From positions 2,046,001 to 2,110,000 of the forward strand of contig OZ255847.1 in NCBI GenBank assembly GCA_965277855.1: a stretch of 64,000 nucleotides of DNA, given 5' to 3'. The notes beneath the pieces are model-generated. The model was not told the origin of the DNA and searched no databases. It saw only the letters and a list, made by a program, of their open reading frames with translations. Source of the DNA: Bog-105 sp965277855 (lineage in GTDB: Bacteria > Acidobacteriota > Terriglobia > Bryobacterales > Bryobacteraceae). Each line of letters starts with the position of its first letter. Position 1 is the stretch's first letter. Below are positions 25,701 through 33,288 of this stretch, piece by piece. A program made the position numbers and the translations under genes.

Positions 25701-27242
25701 ATGGCCCGCGTGCCACAATCATTTGTAATGGAGTTTCAGCCGGCGACCGGTGTTTCAAGCGATGAATCTGCCAGGGGGTTTAGCGAATTGAACGCGCGGA
25801 GCAATCCACTTGCGGGTGCAGAGGCGCGTGATGCCGGGGGTCCGGTGAGCGGCAACTTTCTCGGATGGCTCGACCAGCAGCAGGGGCGGCAATACGAACT
25901 GCATGCGCGCCATATGAATCCGGTGTTCGTGAAGATGCTGCGGACGATTGGATTCGACAAAGAGTACGTGCGGGGAGAAGGCTGCTATCTTTTCGATCGC
26001 AGCGGCACGCGCTATTTAGACATGTTGACGGGCTGGGGTGTGTTTGCATTGGGGCGCAATCATCCGAAGGTGCGATTGATTCTGGAAGAGGTGTTATCGC
26101 GCCAAATGCCGAACCTGGTGCGTATGGATTGTTCCCTGCTGGCGGGTTTGGTGGCGGAAAAGCTGACGAGCTATACGGCGCAGTCCGGCGGCGAGTCGCT
26201 GTCGCGGGTTTTTTTTTGCAATTCGGGAACGGAGACTGTAGAGACCGCCATTAAGTTTGCCCGTTGTTATACGGGTAAGAGCCGTATTCTGTATTGCGAT
26301 CATGCCTTTCACGGATTAACGACGGGATCGCTGTCGCTGAATGGAGCGGAGTTCTTTCGCGAGCGATTTGGGAATTTGATGCCGGATACGGCGGCTGTCG
26401 CGTTTAACGACCTGAGTTCGCTCGAGCAGGCGCTGGCGAACAAGGATGTAGCGGGTTTCATTGTTGAGCCAGTGCAGGGGAAGAGCTGTGAAGTGGTGGC
26501 TGATGGCTTTCTGGCGGAAGCGCAACGGCTGTGCCACCGGGCGGGCGCACTGTTGATCGCCGATGAAGTGCAGTGCGGACTGGGGCGAACCGGCAGGTGG
26601 TTTGCCTATCAGCACTGGCCCGATGTGGAGCCGGATATTATCTGCACGGCGAAGGCGCTTTCAGGCGGGTATGTACCTGTAGGCGCCGTGATTACGAATC
26701 CGAAGGTCATGGACGCGGTGTTCAACACCATGGAACGCTGCGTGGTGCATTCGAACACGTTTGGGCAGAATGATCTGGCGATGGCGGCGGCGCTCGGCAC
26801 GCTGCATGTGATGGAAGAGGACAAGCTGGTTGAGAATGCCGACCGGCTGGGGCGGTACGCGATTGAGCAGTTAGAAAATATCGGGCGGACGTGTCCGTTT
26901 GTGTCGGAAGTCCGCGGGCGGGGCTTGATGTTCGGGATCGATTTCAAGCGGCCGGAGCATTCGCTTAAATTAAAGGCGGCCTGGGACACCTTACATACCT
27001 TGAATTTCGGGGTGTTCAGCCAGATGTTAATTATGCCGCTGCTGCATCGGCATCGGATTCTGACGCAGGTCGCGGGGTATCACACGGAAGTGATCAAGTT
27101 CCTGCCGCCGTTGACGATTACGCAGGATGATGTGGATTATTTCCTGTCGGCGATGCAACAGGTGCTGGAGGACGTGCAGCGGGTGCCGGGGAATGTGTGG
27201 ACGACATTTCGGGGTTTGGCTAAGGGAGCGTTCCGGGCCTAG
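25701..27242 (+). CDS. Class III (ornithine-type) PLP aminotransferase
   Basis: Fold-type I, class III aminotransferase of 513 residues. The family landmarks are FCNSGTETVETAIKFAR near 170-186, DEVQCGLGRTG near 285-295 (Asp contacts the PLP ring nitrogen) and the Schiff-base Lys in TAKALSGGY near 312-320. The sequence is closest in style to ornithine/putrescine/4-aminobutyrate-type enzymes, but the substrate cannot be fixed. There is an extended N-terminus of about 60 residues before the first barrel-like segment. An alternative ATG at 25728 is possible; neither start has a clear ribosome site. Confidence 0.88.
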   Translation: MARVPQSFVMEFQPATGVSSDESARGFSELNARSNPLAGAEARDAGGPVSGNFLGWLDQQQGRQYELHARHMNPVFVKMLRTIGFDKEYVRGEGCYLFDRSGTRYLDMLTGWGVFALGRNHPKVRLILEEVLSRQMPNLVRMDCSLLAGLVAEKLTSYTAQSGGESLSRVFFCNSGTETVETAIKFARCYTGKSRILYCDHAFHGLTTGSLSLNGAEFFRERFGNLMPDTAAVAFNDLSSLEQALANKDVAGFIVEPVQGKSCEVVADGFLAEAQRLCHRAGALLIADEVQCGLGRTGRWFAYQHWPDVEPDIICTAKALSGGYVPVGAVITNPKVMDAVFNTMERCVVHSNTFGQNDLAMAAALGTLHVMEEDKLVENADRLGRYAIEQLENIGRTCPFVSEVRGRGLMFGIDFKRPEHSLKLKAAWDTLHTLNFGVFSQMLIMPLLHRHRILTQVAGYHTEVIKFLPPLTITQDDVDYFLSAMQQVLEDVQRVPGNVWTTFRGLAKGAFRA

Positions 27243-27244
27243 CC

Positions 27245-28567
27245 TCAAGCGATCCCAAACTTCCGCTGCATCTGCTCGAGCGTGACGCCCTTGGTCTCTG
27301 GAAAAACAAACAGCACCACAAAGAATTGCAGAGCCATCATCGCGGAAAAAAATAGAAAGGGCGCGCCGCGCGAATGACTCGCCACTATCGGGAACGTCTG
27401 CGAGATCAGAGCGTTCATGAACCAGTGCGTGAAGCTTCCCAAACTCTGTCCCTTGGCTCGCACGGCGTTCGGAAATACCTCACTAATGAACACCCAGATC
27501 ACCGCGCCCTGCGAGAACGAGAAAAACGCGATGAACCCCACTAGAAACCACACCAGCAGATTCTCATGCTTTGACGACAAAAACACCGCCGCCACCCCGG
27601 CAAGGCAAATCGTACAGCCAACGGAACCGATCAGCAGCAGCGTCTTGCGCCCCACTTTGTCGATCACCGACATCGCGATGATCACCGCGACTAAATTGGT
27701 GAATCCGATCAGCACCGCCTGCAGATCGCTGGATACTTTGTTGAAACCCGCCTTCGCAAAGATGTCGTTCAGGTAATACAGAATGGCGTTGATGCCGGAG
27801 AGCTGATTGAACATCGCCACGGCGACGGCCAGAAAGATCGGCATGCGGTACTTCGCCTGGAACAGTGGCTCCTGCCCGTGGCCATGCTCTAAATCGATCG
27901 ACCGTACAATTTCTCGCAACTCGCCCTCCGGATCCTCTTCGCCAATTCCATCGAGCACAGCCCGTGCCTCTTCGACCCGCCCCTTCTGGGCCAGCCACCG
28001 CGGACTCCGTGCAATGGTAAACAGCATGCCCAGAAAAAACAAAGCCGGCAGTCCCGCCACACCGAGCATCCAGCGCCATTCGTCGACCCCGAATCCCGCC
28101 CGCCCAATCAGATAATTCGAAAAGTAGGCCACCAGGATACCGGCCACCACGTTGAATTGGAAAAAACCCACCAGCCGTCCACGCAGGCGCGCCGGTGCGA
28201 TCTCGGCGATGTACATCGGGCCCAGCACCGACGATCCGCCGATCGCCAACCCGCCCACGAAGCGGAAAAAGACCAGCGAATACCAATCCCAGGCAAACGC
28301 GCACCCTGCCGCCGAGAGCACATACAAAATCGCCATGAGGCGCAGGCTGTCGCGCCGTCCATAGCGGTCTCCCGGTATCCCCGCCGCCAGTGACCCGATC
28401 ACGGTTCCGACCAGCGCAATCGCCACCGTCAGGCCCAGGCTGCGCGGCGTCAGCGAAAACGCCGCAGTCAACGTTGCGGTCGTCCCGGCAATCACCGCCG
28501 TGTCGAATCCAAAGAGCAGGCCGCCCAGCGCCGCCACGATCGTGCTCTTCAGCAGGGTGCCGGTCAT
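27245..28567 (-). CDS. MFS sugar:proton symporter (SP family)
   Basis: Twelve-helix major facilitator of the sugar porter family, 440 residues. Diagnostic segments are GDRYGRRDSL in loop 2-3, RFVGGLAIGG and APARLRGRLVG after helix 4, PRWLAQKGRVEEARAVL at the central loop start, QLSGINAILYYLNDIF in helix 7, DKVGRKTLLLIG in loop 8-9 and FVFPETKGVTLEQM at the end. This resembles xylose, glucose and arabinose importers. Its ATG overlaps the stop of the upstream ROK kinase gene (ATGA), so uptake and phosphorylation of one sugar are likely coupled. Convergent with the aminotransferase gene. Confidence 0.93.
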   Translation of the reverse strand: MTGTLLKSTIVAALGGLLFGFDTAVIAGTTATLTAAFSLTPRSLGLTVAIALVGTVIGSLAAGIPGDRYGRRDSLRLMAILYVLSAAGCAFAWDWYSLVFFRFVGGLAIGGSSVLGPMYIAEIAPARLRGRLVGFFQFNVVAGILVAYFSNYLIGRAGFGVDEWRWMLGVAGLPALFFLGMLFTIARSPRWLAQKGRVEEARAVLDGIGEEDPEGELREIVRSIDLEHGHGQEPLFQAKYRMPIFLAVAVAMFNQLSGINAILYYLNDIFAKAGFNKVSSDLQAVLIGFTNLVAVIIAMSVIDKVGRKTLLLIGSVGCTICLAGVAAVFLSSKHENLLVWFLVGFIAFFSFSQGAVIWVFISEVFPNAVRAKGQSLGSFTHWFMNALISQTFPIVASHSRGAPFLFFSAMMALQFFVVLFVFPETKGVTLEQMQRKFGIA

Positions 28568-29454
28568 GCGCGTTCGCCCTTCGCTGACTGCTGGGCGAGT
28601 GCCAGGGCTCCCAGAATGCCGGCCCGGCTTCCCAGTTGCGGCCCCTGTATGAAGTGGCTGAGCCGCTCTCCTCGCAATTGCGGGTGTTGTACGTAGCCGT
28701 TCAGTATCTGCACCAGTTCGTTACGGATCATCGGGAACAGCTGTTTCTGCTCCATCACGCCGCCTCCCAGTAAGATGCGTTGCGGTGAGAGAGTCACCGT
28801 CAGATTATTGAGTCCGTAAGCCAGGTACTGTGCCTCTAAAGCCCATGCCGGATGATCTGCCGCCAGCGTGGTCGCTACCGACCCCCAGCGCGCCTGAATC
28901 GCCGGCCCGCAGGCGAGCCCTTCCAGGCAATCCCCATGGAACGGACAGGCACCCGGATACGGATCCCTAACGCGGTCATGCGGCAGCCGCAAGTGGCCCA
29001 TCTCGGCATGCACCAAGCCATGGACCAGCCGCCCACCCACCAGCGCGCCGCCTCCAATACCGGTTCCGATGGTCATGTAAATGGCATCGGTCAGTCCGCG
29101 TGCTGCCCCCCAGTGCGCTTCCCCCAGCAAGGCCGCATTGACGTCCGTGTCGAATGTGATCGGTACGCCCAGGGCGTTTTTCACCGCTCCCACCAGATCA
29201 AAGTTGGCCCAGCCCGGCTTCGGCGTCGACGTAATCCGGCCATAGGTGGGTGAATCTACATGCAAGTCAATCGGCCCGAACGAACCGATACCGATCCCCT
29301 CGAGATCGACTCTGGTATCGCGAAAGAACTGGATCACGCTGGTCAACGTCATCTCGGGCGAAGACGTTGGGAACTGCGCTGTCCGCAAATCCTCCGGCCC
29401 CGTGCCAACGCCGCAGATAAACTTGGTCCCACCCGCCTCAATGCCGCCAAACAT
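28564..29454 (-). CDS. ROK family sugar kinase (fructokinase-like)
   Basis: Cytoplasmic sugar kinase of about 296 residues. GGIEAGGTKFICGVGTG at the N-terminus is the phosphate-1 loop; GTGIGGGALVGGRLVHG near 125-140 is the ROK signature; the zinc site is formed by HAEMGH with CPFHGDC. It resembles fructokinases of the ScrK/GmuE branch more than glucokinases. Start ATG 29454 is preferred to 29472, giving the usual MFGGIEAGG beginning. First gene of a two-gene operon with the sugar porter; a structured AT-richer upstream region may regulate it. Confidence 0.88.
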   Translation of the reverse strand: MFGGIEAGGTKFICGVGTGPEDLRTAQFPTSSPEMTLTSVIQFFRDTRVDLEGIGIGSFGPIDLHVDSPTYGRITSTPKPGWANFDLVGAVKNALGVPITFDTDVNAALLGEAHWGAARGLTDAIYMTIGTGIGGGALVGGRLVHGLVHAEMGHLRLPHDRVRDPYPGACPFHGDCLEGLACGPAIQARWGSVATTLAADHPAWALEAQYLAYGLNNLTVTLSPQRILLGGGVMEQKQLFPMIRNELVQILNGYVQHPQLRGERLSHFIQGPQLGSRAGILGALALAQQSAKGERA

Positions 29455-29472
29455 GCTCTTGAGTATATGCAA

Positions 29473-29799
29473 GGAGAAATTCCCATCGGTGGTTTTCGGC
29501 CATCAGCTGCCGAACTTAGACCACTTTGTGCCATGGCCATTATCCATTCGGATGTGCTGCGGATAGGCCCTGGCCCTACCGGTCATCACACTGGGAATAT
29601 GAAGGATAGAATTTGCCGAGTAGGATAAATCTTTATCACGGAATTACATACGCAATTTGCCCGTACGGTAATACTGGGAGTGGGCCAGGGCAAACCGTAG
29701 AAATACCAAGGACGATAACGATCCTACTTCTCACACTTACAGCCGCGGATCCATCCTTGAATCTTTTGGCTTCAAAATTGCTCTACAAAGAACAGCACC
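29473..29799. other. 327-base divergent intergenic region with inverted repeats
   Basis: No gene is seen between the ROK kinase and the small Cys-rich protein gene. The middle (about 29595-29680) is noticeably A+T-richer than its surroundings. Two inverted repeats occur: GGCCCTGGCCC (29566-29576) with GGGCCAGGGC (29682-29691), and TACGGT (29664-29669) with ACCGTA (29694-29699). A short GTA-GAAA-TAC hairpin follows at about 29697-29706. It probably holds both promoters and operator or leader structure. No confident sigma-70 boxes were found. Confidence 0.45.
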
Positions 29800-30030
29800 A
29801 TGCGCACCGCAGCCCACAACCCGCAACCTAATGTAACGATCCCGAGTAGCATCATCGATTCCTCCACGCCGAGTTCCGCCGATGAACTCTGCGATGAGCT
29901 AATGCTTCACACCTTTGATTGCGACGATTGCATCAACGGACGCGAGGAAACCTGCACCACATTTTGTGCTCTGCGCGACCAGATTGACGAAGCCGGCGGG
30001 CCGACTCGCGGGACCATTCTTTCGATGTAA
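29800..30030 (+). CDS. Small cysteine-containing hypothetical protein
   Basis: Predicted 76-residue cytoplasmic protein, not recognised. After a low-complexity N-terminus it has five cysteines in about 26 residues: LCDELMLHTFDCDDCINGRE, then ETCTTFCALRD. The spacing C-x(8)-C-x(2)-C-x(7)-C-x(3)-C could bind a metal or an Fe-S centre, by inference. Support for a real gene comes from a well-formed terminator 50 bases after the stop and a structured leader before the ATG. Neighbours give no functional hint. Confidence 0.6.
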   Translation: MRTAAHNPQPNVTIPSSIIDSSTPSSADELCDELMLHTFDCDDCINGREETCTTFCALRDQIDEAGGPTRGTILSM

Positions 30031-30077
30031 GAACGTCGCTTCGCCTTTCCACTAGATTCCTTAGTTAAATCGCAAAG

Positions 30078-30118
30078 ACCAGGTCATTACCGTTATTAGA
30101 GCGGGTACCTGGTTTTTT
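30078..30118 (+). terminator. Intrinsic terminator after the small Cys-rich gene
   Basis: ACCAGGT (30078-30084) pairs with ACCTGGT (30107-30113), followed by six T residues through 30118. The 22-base loop includes a secondary TTACC/GGGTA pairing. It lies 48 bases past the stop at 30030 and also before the 3' end of the convergent SGNH hydrolase gene. Confidence 0.75.
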
Positions 30119-30143
30119 GCGCGTTTGCACGGCTCATTTTGGG

Positions 30144-31415
30144 TCAAGCCGCAGGAACGAGTTCGAATTTGTGGGGTTTTGGCTGAGCCATCTCGTGCCG
30201 TTTTTGGGCAATAGCCTGGTCCAGCGCATCCGCCGATGCCATGGCCGGTTGAGCCGCGGACAGGTTGTACGGCGCCAAAGGGACCTGCACGTTGCGCCAC
30301 CGGTCGTTGTGTACATTGCACCGCTCGACGGTCAAGTCGTAGACTTCCTTCGCCTGTTTCGTCATCGGCGTATCGAGCAACGCCAGGTTCACGCCGCGCT
30401 TCAGTTCGTCATTGTTTAGATTCGCCACCGCCGCGCCATCGACTCGCAGTGTGTATACGCCATTCTTGAGCCCGCTCACCTTGAGCGTTTCGTCGTTCAG
30501 CGCCTCTGTGACGTCTGAACTTCGCAAAACCAACGGTACTGGCCCCGCACCCCAAGCCCCGGCCCATTGCGCAAACGGCAGCGGCAGCGCATCATCGGTT
30601 TCCGTCCACGAAACACCGTTGGTTGCCGAAAGGCCCGAAATTTTGGCATGTTCCGCCACTTCGATCTTCGGCTTGGCACCCGCCTCGATCGTCACGGCTG
30701 TCACCAGAGGCCGCGCATGCCATGACTTCAAGAGCGCTTCCGCCATCACCAGGTGGCCGGCAAATCCCGGATGTACCCGGTCTTTGATAATGCCCTGCGC
30801 CTCCACCGGGTCGAGTTCGTTGGCGCGCCGCAGCATGGCCACAACTGGCGTATTCAGATCCGCTACATTCAGGCCTTTCTCCTCGGCATAGTTCGCGATC
30901 CATTTGCTGAAGCTGATCAGGACCTGGTTATAGCCGCCTGGAAAATTCGGCGGCCGGGTGACATCGTCATAGGGCGATGGCTGAATAGCCGTAAACCGCA
31001 CACCCGGCTGCGCTGCCTTCACCGTGTCAATAATGTGCTGGAAACCGTCAAAAAAAAGCTTGTCGTTCGCCGCTGTCTCCGGTTTGTATAGACCATCGTT
31101 CATGCCCAGCATGATCGTCATCACGCTCGGCTTGTAAGGCAGCACGTCGCGCGATAAACGAACATCGATTGGTCCGCCGCCACCGCCGCTCACTTTGTCG
31201 CCACCCCAGCCCGAGTGAACGAACGTGACATCCATCTGGGGATAGCGCGTCGCAACGTACGCCTCGGTGATCACCGTATACAGACGCTGATCCGTGATAC
31301 TGTCTCCATAGAAAACCACCCGGTCGCCGTTCTTCAGCGAGAACGAGTCGGGGGCGCCGAATGCCGTGATGGCAGTCGCTAATAACGTGGGAAATAGGAT
31401 TGAGCGAAATCTCAT
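30144..31415 (-). CDS. Secreted SGNH/GDSL hydrolase
   Basis: Exported esterase of the SGNH superfamily, 423 residues with a signal peptide of about 20. The four blocks are visible: GDSITD (block I, nucleophile Ser), GWGGDKV (block II Gly), LGMNDGLY (block III Asn) and DRVHPGFAGH (block V Asp and His). The C-terminal 180 residues form a second region typical of acidobacterial and planctomycete members, ending FELVPAA. Such proteins often deacetylate plant polysaccharides; that role is inferred. Transcribed from a consensus-like promoter at 31457-31484. Confidence 0.9.
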   Translation of the reverse strand: MRFRSILFPTLLATAITAFGAPDSFSLKNGDRVVFYGDSITDQRLYTVITEAYVATRYPQMDVTFVHSGWGGDKVSGGGGGPIDVRLSRDVLPYKPSVMTIMLGMNDGLYKPETAANDKLFFDGFQHIIDTVKAAQPGVRFTAIQPSPYDDVTRPPNFPGGYNQVLISFSKWIANYAEEKGLNVADLNTPVVAMLRRANELDPVEAQGIIKDRVHPGFAGHLVMAEALLKSWHARPLVTAVTIEAGAKPKIEVAEHAKISGLSATNGVSWTETDDALPLPFAQWAGAWGAGPVPLVLRSSDVTEALNDETLKVSGLKNGVYTLRVDGAAVANLNNDELKRGVNLALLDTPMTKQAKEVYDLTVERCNVHNDRWRNVQVPLAPYNLSAAQPAMASADALDQAIAQKRHEMAQPKPHKFELVPAA

Positions 31416-31456
31416 TTAAGCGCTCATCAGTTTATCAACGGCGCAATAGGATGGCG

Positions 31457-31484
31457 ATTATAACGAAGCACTCGCGAGCCTCAA
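31457..31484 (-). promoter_or_regulatory. Sigma-70-type promoter of the SGNH hydrolase gene
   Basis: On the minus strand TTGAGG (31479-31484) and a perfect TATAAT (31457-31462) are separated by 16 bases. The predicted start site is about 35 bases before the ATG at 31415. It is the only good match in the 222-base gap. Confidence 0.65.
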
Positions 31485-31637
31485 GAAGTCGGCCTGTGAG
31501 GCCGCCGCAGCCCGAGGGGCCGCCCCACAATACCATCGGCGGGAGGGTTCATCCCGGAAGCGGACGGCGGCGCTCAGACGATGACACGCGTTTGCTTGCA
31601 CTTAGGCGCGGCTGAAGGATTGCACGGCAATACGGCT

Positions 31638-32432
31638 ATGATGAAACTTCTTTTTTCGGCTGTTCTATTGGTCGCCTGGGTCTCGCCTGTTGTAGCCGAC
31701 CAGGACTGTGCCGCCAACCACAACCACGGTTGGTGGGGCGGCGATTCGGCCAGTTTTGCGCAAAGCCGCCAGGAACGGCTTCCCAATGCCTCTGTCAACT
31801 ACGTCGATCCGGGCCAGAACGGCTCGATCCGCATACATGGCTGGAGCAATAACGACGTGCTGGTAAAAGCCTGCATTCAGACGTCCGCACCGAGCGATTC
31901 GGAGGCTCGCGATCTCGCGACCAAAGTGCAAATCACCAAAGGAGCAGGGCACATCCAGGCGTCTGGTCCGGCGGAAGGCAATGGCAGGAATTGGAGCGTT
32001 TCGTACGAAATCTGGATGCCGAATGAGGCCGAAACCAAGCTTGAAGCGTACAATGGCTCGATCTCGGTAGAGGACATACATGGCCGCCTGCGTTTCCATA
32101 CATTGAATGGCTCCGTCAAACTGAACGATGTCGGCGGGGACGTGACAGGCGAGACGACCAATGGATCGGTGACAGTCAGCGTGGCTCGCGCGGACCGGTA
32201 CGGAAATGGACTACGGCTGGAAACGACGAATGGCAGCGTCCGGCTGGAACTACCCGAAAATTTCGCCGCGCGCGTGGAAGCTTCGACAGTGAACGGCAGC
32301 ATACATACGGACTTCCCCATTACCGTGAGCGGCGAGATCGGCAAACATCTGTCGTTTCAATTAGGGCAGGGTGGCCCCGACGTCGAGGCCAAGACCACCA
32401 ATGGGAGCATCCACATCGCTCGCCGTGGATAG
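31638..32432 (+). CDS. Secreted DUF4097-like beta-repeat protein
   Basis: Exported protein of about 264 residues with the signal peptide MMKLLFSAVLLVAWVSPVVA. The mature part carries a run of short repeats each ending in an N-G-S turn (YNGSISV, LNGSVKL, TNGSVTV, TNGSVRL, VNGSIHT, TNGSIHI), the hallmark of the DUF4097/putative-adhesin right-handed beta fold. ATG 31638 is chosen because the signal peptide starts there. Such proteins are sometimes linked to bacterial envelope sensing; no function is assigned. Convergent with the Skp gene. Confidence 0.8.
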   Translation: MMKLLFSAVLLVAWVSPVVADQDCAANHNHGWWGGDSASFAQSRQERLPNASVNYVDPGQNGSIRIHGWSNNDVLVKACIQTSAPSDSEARDLATKVQITKGAGHIQASGPAEGNGRNWSVSYEIWMPNEAETKLEAYNGSISVEDIHGRLRFHTLNGSVKLNDVGGDVTGETTNGSVTVSVARADRYGNGLRLETTNGSVRLELPENFAARVEASTVNGSIHTDFPITVSGEIGKHLSFQLGQGGPDVEAKTTNGSIHIARRG

Positions 32433-32520
32433 TGGAAGCTGTCGCAGACCACTCGGTTGAAAGTCACGAGAGCACAGAACTCCAATCGCTTCGCTCATGG
32501 TTTCCGTGCTTCCGGTTGGA

Positions 32521-32538
32521 GAGCCACTGACGTGGCTC
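32521..32538. repeat. Short perfect hairpin between convergent genes
   Basis: GAGCCAC (32521-32527) and GTGGCTC (32532-32538) form a 7-base stem with a 4-base loop in the 161-base gap between the DUF4097-like gene and the Skp gene. No T-run is attached. A weak bidirectional terminator is possible. Confidence 0.4.
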
Positions 32539-32593
32539 ATGGCTCTGAGTCTGGGTTGGTTTGTTAGGCGGGGCTGTGGCCCAGCAAACGATT

Positions 32594-33226
32594 TTACGGA
32601 TGAGGCGTGCTGCTGGGCGTCCCCGGCGTTCGGAGGCCTGGATTCGGCACGGCGTTTCTGCCCGGCGTGGTTGAGGTGGGCATGGGTCCGCCGTTCGCGG
32701 AACTTTTGTCGTACAGCTGCACGATGTCCTGCGTAATGTCGATGCCGCTCGAAGCGTACAGCACGGGCGTCTGCGGATTGCTCACGTCCAGGATGATGGT
32801 ATAGCCGTTGTCCTTGGCGTACTTTTCAATCACGGCCATCATGCGCTGACCGAGGCCTTGCAGGACGCGCTGCTGTTCGCCTTGCAGTTCCTCGTTGGCA
32901 TCCTGCATGTCGCGCTCGAGACGCTTTTTCTTCTCGTCAATATCGCGGGCTAGCTGCGTGCGTTTTTCTTCGTTCATCACGCTGCCGCCCTTGTTGTATT
33001 GATCCTGCAGCTGCGCGACCTCGCTCTGTCGCGTATCGAATTCTTTCTTCTTCGGGTTGAACTTGGTCTCGAGCTCCTGCGAAGCTTTCTGGCCATCTTT
33101 CGTGCCGACGATCGCGCCTTGCACGCTGATCACACCGACCTTGGCGGGAGGCTGTTGCGCATACGCTCCGGCTGCCAGACAGACAGTGGCGGCTGCTGCA
33201 ACGAAATTACTTCTAATTGACATCAA
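32594..33226 (-). CDS. Periplasmic chaperone Skp/OmpH
   Basis: Chaperone for unfolded outer-membrane proteins, 210 residues. The signal peptide ends near 23 (AGAYAQ). The core has KVGVISVQGAIVGTKDGQKASQ, then a long coiled coil (about 55-125, rich in K, E and Q), and a C-terminal half including YGxTIILDVSNPQTPVLYASSGIDIT. The last 35 residues are Pro/Ser/Thr-rich and disordered. It follows bamA on the same strand (62-base gap), the common bamA-skp order, so both serve outer-membrane assembly. Confidence 0.93.
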   Translation of the reverse strand: MMSIRSNFVAAAATVCLAAGAYAQQPPAKVGVISVQGAIVGTKDGQKASQELETKFNPKKKEFDTRQSEVAQLQDQYNKGGSVMNEEKRTQLARDIDEKKKRLERDMQDANEELQGEQQRVLQGLGQRMMAVIEKYAKDNGYTIILDVSNPQTPVLYASSGIDITQDIVQLYDKSSANGGPMPTSTTPGRNAVPNPGLRTPGTPSSTPHP

Positions 33227-33288
33227 CTTCTCAATTCCTTCCGTGGATTCTTAAATACTGTCACACGCGCGGTTAGGCAGCGGTGCGA

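Noticed and set aside
29660..29760. GEMM-type c-di-GMP riboswitch before the small Cys-rich gene
   Set aside because: GGGCAAACC and a GAAA tetraloop are present, but the following core (ACGCAAAGC-like) and the second receptor stem are not convincing. Kept only as a remark in a finding.
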